The position numbers were made by a program, and so were the translations under genes. The notes under the pieces were generated by a model. That model was given only the letters and a program-made list of their open reading frames with translations, was not told where the DNA came from and did not search any database. Shown piece after piece: positions 1 through 4,799 of a stretch of DNA of 10,740 nucleotides (position 1 is the stretch's first letter; each line of letters opens with the position of its first letter). This DNA is from Elusimicrobiota bacterium. GTDB taxonomy: Bacteria; Elusimicrobiota; Elusimicrobia; Elusimicrobiales; UBA9959. The stretch is taken from assembly GCA_003450815.1 (NCBI GenBank), contig DMES01000020.1, positions 2,519 to 13,258 on the forward strand, written 5' to 3'.

Positions 1-29
1 TCTGACTTCTGACTTCTGGCTTCTTATGC
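1..29. repeat. Heptad tandem array A (TCAGAAG-type, reverse orientation)
   Basis: Four units of exactly 7 bp run from the window edge to the malQ stop codon: TCTGACT at 1-7 and again at 8-14, then TCTGGCT and TCTTATG. On the opposite strand the unit reads as TCAGAAG, the same family as the arrays flanking the four-helix-bundle gene (TCAGAAG at 3994-4000, TCAGAAT at 4015-4021). Its orientation matches the right-hand array at 4365-4399. The array is cut by the window start, so its length and partner are unknown. Confidence 0.75.
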
Positions 30-1589
30 TCATTTGCGCTCCTCGCCGACCAGTTTTTTAAATTCGCAGGCAAGCGCCGTGTGTTTTTTTAAAAAATACT
101 CAGCCGGAGCATTAAACCGCCAGGTCCAGTTGAGCGGGCCCAGGGTGCTTGGGGTATTGATGCGGTCTTTAACGCCTAAAATATCCTGCATGGGTATTAT
201 CACAATGGCGGAAGCGGCCTTAAGTATTTTCCTCAAGCATTGCCAATGCGCCTTGTGGAAGGCGGGCGGCTTTGAATCTTCACCTGATACCATCTTCCAG
301 AAAAGCTTTTTTTCAATATGGTCAACGGTGTCCCACCAATCGGCCAGCGGTTCGTTATCGTGGGTTGAGGTGGTGGCAAGCGATACTCGTGGGTAGTTTT
401 CCGGAGACCTGTAATTGCCGTCTTTTTCTTTTTCCCAGCGCATTACCTTGTAGCCGGGGACGCCAAGGTCGGCAAGGGACTGGTAGACGAACTTCGGGAT
501 AAGGCCCAGGTCTTCGGCCACCGGCAGCATGGGCCCGGCGGAAATAACGGCTTTAAGAAAACGCTCGCCTCTTTCACGCTGGGCGTTTTCGTCCTTAATG
601 TCAAAATCCGCTTTGTGGGCTGCGTCATGGGGTATTACCCAGGTTCTGAAAAACCCCACCATGTGGTCTATCCTGAAAAAATCGTAGAAGCTCGCGGCTT
701 TTTTTACTTTGGAACGCCACCAGTCAAAATTATTTTTTTCTGTTTCCGGCCAGTTATAGGCCGGAAGGCCCCATTTCTGTCCCGTCTCGCTGAAAGCGTC
801 CGGCGGAGCGCCCACTTCCTTTGAAATGTCAAATTCCGCCTGTCTTGCCCACACATCCGAACTTTCCTGATTCACCATAAATGGCAGATCGCCGAAAATT
901 TTCATGTCTAGCGCGGACGCCTTAAGCCTCGCTTTTTTCCACTGACGGTGCACAACCCACTGCATATATTTGAAATAAAGGATCTGGTTCTCTTCCCTTC
1001 CCTCCAGCTCATTCAGAGCCGCGCCGTCGTGGATTTTAAGCGGGGTTTCCCAATGCGTCCAGGAGGACCAGCTATGGGTGTCTTTCAGGCGCCTGAAAAT
1101 GGCGTAATCGTCAAGCCAGGCCGAGTTCTCTTTTGTGAAGGCAAAAAAATCTTTGGCCGCCGGAGTGTCGTTCAAAATGTGGCGCTCGTGGAAATGCGTG
1201 TAAATTTTCCAGAGAAAAGAAAATTTAAGTCGGCGGACTTCTTCGTAGAGAACATATTTTGAGCGCCGCAGGTTTCTGATTTCCTTACGGAACGCTGGGG
1301 AACAGATTTCTTTAACCAGGTCTGGAAATTGGGCAAGCTCCTCAATTTCGGGTACGGCGACATAAATGGGATCTATGGCAAAAGCGCTTAAAGCCGTGTA
1401 CGGGCACGATACTCCCGGCGGCATTTCGTTTATGGGCAGGATTTGCAGAAGGTCTATCCCCATCGCTTTGAACGCGTCAAACCACAGGGACATAGCGGAA
1501 ATATCGCCTATTCCCCAGTCATTTTTTGAACGCATGGAGAAAATGGGGAATAAGACGCCCGTATGTTTCTTTTCAAGTAATGGGTGCAT
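30..1589 (-). CDS. malQ: 4-alpha-glucanotransferase (amylomaltase, GH77)
   Basis: This cytoplasmic enzyme transfers alpha-1,4-glucan segments between maltodextrins in glycogen or maltodextrin turnover. The product is 519 residues from the chosen ATG, close to the usual ~500. The N-terminus has the family pattern GVLFPIFSMRSKNDWGIGD, followed by LLQILPINEMPPG and SCPYTALSAFAIDPIY. Catalytic landmarks are present in order: nucleophile Asp308 in FRIDHMVGFFR, acid/base Glu359 in VAEDLG, and Asp411 in STHDNEP. The ATG at 1589 was chosen because homology starts right there (MHPLLEKKHTGVLFPIFS). No Shine-Dalgarno motif precedes it. The frame stays open upstream to a TTG at 1640, which would add 17 residues read from heptad cassette B (LYPLPYPLYP); AAGGA lies five bases before that TTG. 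No other glycogen gene is in the window. The family call is secure; only the start is uncertain. Confidence 0.95.
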   Translation of the reverse strand: MHPLLEKKHTGVLFPIFSMRSKNDWGIGDISAMSLWFDAFKAMGIDLLQILPINEMPPGVSCPYTALSAFAIDPIYVAVPEIEELAQFPDLVKEICSPAFRKEIRNLRRSKYVLYEEVRRLKFSFLWKIYTHFHERHILNDTPAAKDFFAFTKENSAWLDDYAIFRRLKDTHSWSSWTHWETPLKIHDGAALNELEGREENQILYFKYMQWVVHRQWKKARLKASALDMKIFGDLPFMVNQESSDVWARQAEFDISKEVGAPPDAFSETGQKWGLPAYNWPETEKNNFDWWRSKVKKAASFYDFFRIDHMVGFFRTWVIPHDAAHKADFDIKDENAQRERGERFLKAVISAGPMLPVAEDLGLIPKFVYQSLADLGVPGYKVMRWEKEKDGNYRSPENYPRVSLATTSTHDNEPLADWWDTVDHIEKKLFWKMVSGEDSKPPAFHKAHWQCLRKILKAASAIVIIPMQDILGVKDRINTPSTLGPLNWTWRFNAPAEYFLKKHTALACEFKKLVGEERK

Positions 1590-1598
1590 AAAAAAATC

Positions 1599-1683
1599 AG
1601 GGTATAGGGGATAGGGTAGAGGGTATAGTTGCGAAAACAAGGAATTCCTTACCTTGGACCCTGAATCCTCTACCTACCTTGCT
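1599..1683. repeat. Palindromic heptad cassette B (AGGGTAT-type)
   Basis: A left arm of 7-bp units (AGGGTAT at 1599-1605 and 1620-1626, variants AGGGGAT at 1606 and AGGGTAG at 1613) is followed by a centre with the perfect palindrome AAGGAATTCCTT (1639-1650). A right arm of inverted units follows: GGACCCT at 1656, GAATCCT at 1663, CTACCTA at 1670. The whole forms an imperfect hairpin in the gap between the malQ start and the ridA stop, and the ridA stop codon (1674-1676) lies inside a right-arm unit. Positions 1602-1621 are identical to 4713-4732 in cassette C. Confidence 0.8.
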
Positions 1684-2054
1684 GCAACGGCTTCTATTTC
1701 CACTAAAGCGCCTTTGGGCAGGGCTTGTACTTCCACCGTCGACCTTGCAGGCGGAATTTTGGAGAAAAACCGGGCATAAACTTCGTTCATTTGAGCGAAT
1801 TGGGTCAGGTCGGACATAAAAACAGTTGTTTTTACAACCGCGTCAAGCGTAAGACCCGCGGCCTTGAGTATGGCTTGTATGTTTTTTATGGATGCCTCTG
1901 TTTGTTTGGCTGTGTCAGCTTCCGCAAAAGAGCCGGTTGCAAGGTTTATCGGCAGCTGGCCTGAGACAAAAACAAAGCCGTTAGCTTCCACCGCCTGTGA
2001 GTAAGGGCCGATAACAGCCGGGGCGGTGTCGGTGAAGATTATTTTTTTAGACAT
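1674..2054 (-). CDS. ridA: RidA family reactive-intermediate (enamine/imine) deaminase
   Basis: RidA (YjgF/YER057c/UK114) proteins hydrolyse reactive 2-aminoacrylate-type enamines released by PLP enzymes, protecting cytoplasmic enzymes. The product is 126 residues, typical of the family. Visible signatures are APAVIGPYSQAV near the N-terminus, FVSGQLPI (29-36), the conserved Arg104 in PPARSTVEV, and Glu119/Glu121 in VEIEAVAA. The start at 2054 is supported by AAGGA five bases upstream and by family length. The reading frame continues upstream without a stop into a DUF6485-like fragment, so automatic callers may place the start at 2186. The stop codon sits inside heptad cassette B. Transcription is in the same direction as malQ, with an 84-bp gap that holds the cassette. 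Confidence 0.94.
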   Translation of the reverse strand: MSKKIIFTDTAPAVIGPYSQAVEANGFVFVSGQLPINLATGSFAEADTAKQTEASIKNIQAILKAAGLTLDAVVKTTVFMSDLTQFAQMNEVYARFFSKIPPARSTVEVQALPKGALVEIEAVAAR

Positions 2055-2186
2055 TTTATTCCTTTTTAACGAAGCGGCGAATTTTTCAAAAGAACGATCA
2101 TAGGTTCTTTCCGCTTCCTGAGCAAATAAACAGCCTGGAAGTTCCCCGTTCGCCTTGTGATATGGTATAAAATTAAGATTCCGCAT
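2055..2186 (-). pseudogene. Truncated DUF6485 remnant fused in frame to ridA
   Basis: The frame upstream of ridA encodes a fragment with YHxxNxELPxCxF and ExTYDRSxExF, which aligns with the C-terminal half of the intact DUF6485 protein at 9343-9546. About 18 of 34 aligned residues are identical by eye. The N-terminal half, which in the intact copy holds seven of the eight cysteines, is missing: the bases further upstream are AT-rich and encode no cysteine cluster in any minus-strand frame. The usual stop after the final lysines is also absent, so the fragment runs into the RidA methionine. I read this as a decayed gene ending. A short N-terminal extension of RidA translated from the ATG at 2186 is the alternative. 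Confidence 0.7.
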
Positions 2187-2311
2187 TGAAAGTTTATAAT
2201 AATTTAATGATTTCTTAATATGACTTGTGTAAAATTACCTTGCAGCACAGTGGTCTATTTCCGGACCAAGTCTTTTAATTTTGACGCAAGAATTGTTACG
2301 GAGGCTTTAAT
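2187..2311. other. Divergent AT-rich intergenic region
   Basis: This gap separates the minus-strand ridA side from the plus-strand 84-residue gene, so it should hold promoters for both. The part 2187-2240 is strongly AT-rich. I see no hexamer pair with good spacing on either strand that I would call with confidence. The right end holds the ribosome binding site GGAGG (2300-2304) of the next gene. No heptad array is present, unlike most other junctions in this half. Confidence 0.5.
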
Positions 2312-2566
2312 ATGGATTGTGACTATAAACTGAGCCCGTTCATCGTTGGTATCTGTGAAGAGAACCTGGAGGGAAACACAGCCACGAAAACTGAAGCCCG
2401 CAGACTCACGCGCATCTGCCAGGGCGACCTGGCGAATCATGGCTACGCTATGGTTGAAACTGTTCGGTTTGCGGACCCTCTTATGACCGGCTTTCAGGAA
2501 AAATTTGACCGTCAGCGAGCCGCCCGGCAAGCCGACTTTAAATATATTGTCGGCGATGACATGTAA
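2312..2566 (+). CDS. Hypothetical protein, 84 residues
   Basis: I do not recognise a family. The reading frame is supported by a strong Shine-Dalgarno sequence, GGAGG at 2300-2304, seven bases before the ATG, and by codon use like that of the neighbouring genes. The product is small, soluble and charged, with no signal peptide or membrane segment. It has three cysteines (residue 3, GIC near residue 14, RIC near residue 35) and an Arg/Gln-rich stretch before a C-terminal DFKYIVGDDM. It is followed after 54 bases by the MurC-like gene on the same strand and may share its transcript. A 118-residue frame on the opposite strand overlaps it, but lacks a comparable ribosome binding site and looks like a shadow. 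Confidence 0.65.
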   Translation: MDCDYKLSPFIVGICEENLEGNTATKTEARRLTRICQGDLANHGYAMVETVRFADPLMTGFQEKFDRQRAARQADFKYIVGDDM

Positions 2567-2603
2567 AATCCGAAATTGCCGCAAGATTTCCAAAATCGGA
2601 TTT
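2566..2603 (+). terminator. Inverted repeat after the 84-residue gene, possible weak terminator
   Basis: AAATCCGA (2566-2573) pairs perfectly with TCGGATTT (2596-2603), and an inner pair GAAAT/ATTTC (2572-2576 and 2586-2590) offers an alternative fold. A short T run follows at 2611-2615. The stem is AT-rich with a long loop, so termination would be weak. It lies directly upstream of the Mur ligase start and could instead affect that gene's translation. Confidence 0.3.
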
Positions 2604-2620
2604 GCTATCATTTTTACCTA

Positions 2621-3976
2621 ATGGCAAATACCGGCAAAATTCACTTTTCAGGTATAGGCGGCGTGGGAATGAGCGCTTTGGCCCAATTGTCCGCCATGGA
2701 AGGCAAACCGGTTACCGGTTCCGACCGCGATTTTGACCGCGGCCGGAACCTGGAGCTTAAAGGCAAACTTCAGGCGCTTGGCATTGAAATATTTCCGCAG
2801 GACGGCTCAGCCATTTCGTCCGTTACCGCCGAACTTGTGGTTTCCACCGCAATAGAAGATTCAAACCCGGAGATAGCCGCGGCCAAAAGTCTGGGCGTTA
2901 AAATTTTCCATCGCTCCGAATTGCTGGCCTCATATGTCAACCGTTCAAATACTATAGCCGTGGCGGGGACCAGCGGAAAATCAACGGTTGTGGCCATGAT
3001 CTTTGAAATACTTGAGTTTGCCGGCCGCCGTCCGGGATTAATTACCGGCGGAGCCCTGGTTTCATTAATGGAACGCGCAATGGCCGGCAATGCCTTATTG
3101 GGCGGGTCTGATCTGCTGGTGGTTGAGGCCGACGAATCCGACGGGACCATTGCCCGGTATAAACCGAAAACAGGCCTGCTTTTAAATATCACCAAGGACC
3201 ACAAGAATCTGGAGGAGCTGAAAAAGATTTTTGGCGTTTTCGCCGGCAACTGCGATAAATTTTACGCCAATGCCGGCGATCCGGTCGCCGACGCTTTAAC
3301 TCCGAAAGCGGAGCGGTTCGGCCTTAACGCAGGCAAACACAAGGTTTCGGATATAAGCTTTAGCGGTTTTTGCTCCGCTTTCAAAGTCAACGGGGTTCCT
3401 TTCAAACTTCCAGCACCGGGCCTTTACAATATAGAAAACGCCCTGGCGGCGGTAACCGTTGCGGTCGGCATTGGGGTGGGGCTTGAGCAATGCGCCGCCG
3501 CGCTGGAAAATTTCAAGGGCGTGGACCGCCGCTTCAGGCTTATAGGCGAGAAAAATGGGGTAACGGTAATAGACGATTATGCCCATAATCCGGCTAAAAT
3601 CTCCGCTGTCTTAAAAGGCGCGCGCGCCGATGGGAACAGGCCGGTTATAGCCGTTTACCAGCCGCATGGCTTTACGCCGACCAGGCATTTAAAAAATGAG
3701 CTGATAGAAAGTTTCTCCTTGGGGCTTGGCAGGGAGGATATTCTTGTCATGCCTGAAATTTATTATGCCGGCGGCACGGCGAGCAAAGATATTTCCTCAA
3801 AAGACCTGATTGAGGAGGTTTCGCGCAGGGGGATAAAAGCCTTGTTTTTTAAATGCCGGGAGGATATCCCGCCGGCTTTAGCCGCGCTTGCAAAGCCAGG
3901 CTGCATAATACTGGTAATGGGCGCGCGCGACGCCACGCTTTCAGAGTTTGCAGCGGATATTTTAAAAGCGCTGTAA
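2621..3976 (+). CDS. MurC-like Mur ligase (UDP-N-acetylmuramate--L-alanine ligase family)
   Basis: Mur ligases of this group join an amino acid or peptide to UDP-MurNAc in the cytoplasm, using ATP. The product is 451 residues with the three-domain Mur layout. It has an N-terminal Rossmann-like motif HFSGIGGVGMSALAQL (8-23) with GSD at 33-35, the ATP P-loop GTSGKST (116-122), EADESD (169-174), YNIENALAA (269-277), then DDYAHNPAKI (318-327) and YQPHGFTPTRHL (346-357) in the C-terminal domain. The last two and GIGGVGMS point to the MurC/Mpl branch rather than MurD/E/F. The P-loop and AHNP differ somewhat from what I expect in textbook MurC (GTHGKTT, AHHP), so Mpl or another MurC-like ligase remains possible. 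No dcw-cluster neighbours are present. The start at 2621 matches the family N-terminus; no Shine-Dalgarno is evident. Confidence 0.85.
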   Translation: MANTGKIHFSGIGGVGMSALAQLSAMEGKPVTGSDRDFDRGRNLELKGKLQALGIEIFPQDGSAISSVTAELVVSTAIEDSNPEIAAAKSLGVKIFHRSELLASYVNRSNTIAVAGTSGKSTVVAMIFEILEFAGRRPGLITGGALVSLMERAMAGNALLGGSDLLVVEADESDGTIARYKPKTGLLLNITKDHKNLEELKKIFGVFAGNCDKFYANAGDPVADALTPKAERFGLNAGKHKVSDISFSGFCSAFKVNGVPFKLPAPGLYNIENALAAVTVAVGIGVGLEQCAAALENFKGVDRRFRLIGEKNGVTVIDDYAHNPAKISAVLKGARADGNRPVIAVYQPHGFTPTRHLKNELIESFSLGLGREDILVMPEIYYAGGTASKDISSKDLIEEVSRRGIKALFFKCREDIPPALAALAKPGCIILVMGARDATLSEFAADILKAL

Positions 3977-3986
3977 AGTTAAAACT

Positions 3987-4028
3987 CAGGTAGTCAGAAG
4001 TTAGAATGCAGGAGTCAGAATGAAGATG
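3987..4028. repeat. Left heptad array of the four-helix-bundle unit
   Basis: Six consecutive units with a 7-bp period, consensus TCAGAAT, lie just after the Mur ligase stop (3974-3976). Units start at 3987, 3994, 4001, 4008, 4015 and 4022. The unit at 4008-4014 supplies GGAG as a ribosome binding site, and the ATG of the next gene (4020-4022) falls at the boundary of the following units. Confidence 0.8.
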
Positions 4029-4385
4029 CCGGCGACTAGATTTGAAGAGTTGGTTGTGTGGCAAAAGGCTCACCAGTTTGTTCTTGCCGTCTACCGTTTG
4101 TCCCGGACCTTCCCCCAATCTGAAACCTATGGTTTGGTGTCTCAATTCCGAAGAGCCGCTGTTTCCATTGCCGCAAACATTGCGGAAGGATTTAAAAAAC
4201 GCGGAAAAGCGGACAAACTCCGCTTTTACAATATTGCACAAGGTTCCATCGCAGAATCCCGATACTATTTAATCCTTGCCAAGGATCTTAAGTACGGCGA
4301 TGTTTCAGAGTTAAGCCAGTTGCTTGAAGAGGTTGGCAAGTTGTTGGAGGTCTATTCGCGGGTTATTCTGAATTCTGACTCCTGA
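4020..4385 (+). CDS. Four-helix-bundle protein (23S rRNA intervening-sequence family)
   Basis: The product is 121 residues with the family pattern FEELVVWQKAHQFVLAVYRL (8-27), FPQSETYGLVSQFRRAAVSI (31-50), AANIAEGFKKRG (51-62) and FYNIAQGSIAESRYYLILAK (69-88). This matches the four-helix-bundle family first seen in intervening sequences of 23S rRNA (PF05635/TIGR02436-like). The biochemical role is unknown; the fold is shared with Avd proteins of diversity-generating retroelements. Here it is a free-standing gene, not in an rRNA. GGAG lies five bases before the ATG, inside the left heptad array. The last codons (ILNSDS and the stop) are read from the right array. An ATG two codons later (4026) is an alternative start. 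Spacing is 43 bp from the Mur ligase and 32 bp to the MoaD-like gene. Confidence 0.92.
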   Translation: MKMPATRFEELVVWQKAHQFVLAVYRLSRTFPQSETYGLVSQFRRAAVSIAANIAEGFKKRGKADKLRFYNIAQGSIAESRYYLILAKDLKYGDVSELSQLLEEVGKLLEVYSRVILNSDS

Positions 4386-4399
4386 ATTCTATCTACCTG
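4365..4399. repeat. Right heptad array of the four-helix-bundle unit
   Basis: Five consecutive 7-bp units start at 4365, 4372, 4379, 4386 and 4393 (two copies of ATTCTGA, then CTCCTGA, ATTCTAT and CTACCTG). It is the inverted counterpart of the left array at 3987-4028. The first three units encode the last residues and stop codon of the four-helix-bundle protein. Confidence 0.8.
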
Positions 4400-4417
4400 C
4401 AGTAGTTACGAATCATA

Positions 4418-4696
4418 ATGCCTAAAGCTCTTGTGATGGTTTATACCACGCTCAGAATAAGGCTGGGTTTTTCAAGGATTGAACTTGAGGGCGACTATGT
4501 GGGCGGGCTGATAGAAAAGCTTTGCGCCCTGAAAGAGCCGGAAGTCAGGAAGCTGATCCTGGACGGAGAGGGCAGGGTTAAAAATTATTTCGTTCTTACG
4601 CTTAATTCCGAAATTCTTGATAACGGCAAAGCTTCAAAAGTGAAAATAAAAGACGGAGATATACTGCATGTCTTTCCGCCGGTTTCCGGGGGCTGA
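4418..4696 (+). CDS. MoaD/ThiS-family ubiquitin-like sulfur carrier protein
   Basis: Proteins of this family carry sulfur as a C-terminal thiocarboxylate for molybdopterin, thiamine or other sulfur-containing products, after adenylation by an E1-like partner. The product is 92 residues and ends exactly in Gly-Gly (91-92), as VFPPVSGG, the activated tail. Upstream are a beta-grasp-like start (MVYTTLRIRLGFSRIELEG), a central helix (GGLIEKLC), NYFVLTLNSEIL, and KIKDGDILHVFPP, the usual order for the fold. No E1-like MoeB/ThiF, MoaE or ThiG gene is in view, so the pathway is open; MoaD is a closer fit than ThiS by length. The start at 4418 gives the family N-terminus; an internal ATG at 4436 is possible. 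No strong ribosome binding site is seen. Confidence 0.82.
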   Translation: MPKALVMVYTTLRIRLGFSRIELEGDYVGGLIEKLCALKEPEVRKLILDGEGRVKNYFVLTLNSEILDNGKASKVKIKDGDILHVFPPVSGG

Positions 4697-4702
4697 AAGA
4701 AC

Positions 4703-4799
4703 AGGGGCGAGCGTATAGGGGATAGGGTAGAGTTACAAGAAACTCCTTCCCTAGACCCTATACGCTAGTCCCTATACCCTGTAGTACAAGGAACTGCTT
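4703..4799. repeat. Palindromic heptad cassette C (AGGGTAT-type)
   Basis: Left units start at 4703, 4710, 4717 and 4724; right inverted units start at 4753, 4760, 4767 and 4774, all in exact 7-bp register. AGCGTATAGGG (4710-4720) pairs perfectly with 4756-4766, giving an 11-bp stem. The centre ACAAGAAACTCCTT (4735-4748) matches the centre of cassette B at 12 of 14 bases, and a further variant ACAAGGAACTGCTT (4786-4799) abuts the next start codon. Positions 4713-4732 are identical to 1602-1621. Confidence 0.85.
4788..4792 (+). promoter_or_regulatory. Ribosome binding site embedded in cassette C
   Basis: AAGGA lies seven bases before the ATG of the flavodiiron gene. It is part of the 14-nt cassette motif at 4786-4799, so a repeat sequence supplies the translation signal of this gene. 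Confidence 0.6.

Larger units (their letters stand above)
3987..4399 (+). mobile_element. Candidate element: four-helix-bundle gene bounded by inverted heptad arrays
   Basis: One gene fills a unit whose two ends are mirror-image arrays of 7-bp repeats. The left units CAGGTAG (3987), TTAGAAT (4001), GCAGGAG (4008) and TCAGAAT (4015) correspond in order to the complements of the right units at 4393, 4386, 4379 and 4372. The left side has one extra unit (3994-4000). The innermost match is a perfect 13-bp inverted repeat, CAGGAGTCAGAAT at 4009-4021 against 4372-4384. No transposase, recombinase or target-site duplication is recognised. Calling it mobile is inference from the boundary structure and from related arrays elsewhere in the window. 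Confidence 0.4.

Noticed and set aside
2255..2611. 118-residue minus-strand reading frame
   Set aside because: It overlaps the plus-strand gene that has a strong ribosome binding site, and its own start lacks one; it reads as a shadow.
4020..4385. Intervening sequence inside a 23S rRNA gene
   Set aside because: Both neighbours are protein genes and no rRNA sequence is seen on either side.
3987..4399. Diversity-generating retroelement, because four-helix-bundle proteins resemble Avd
   Set aside because: No reverse transcriptase, template repeat or variable repeat is present in the window, and the flanking repeats are short heptads.
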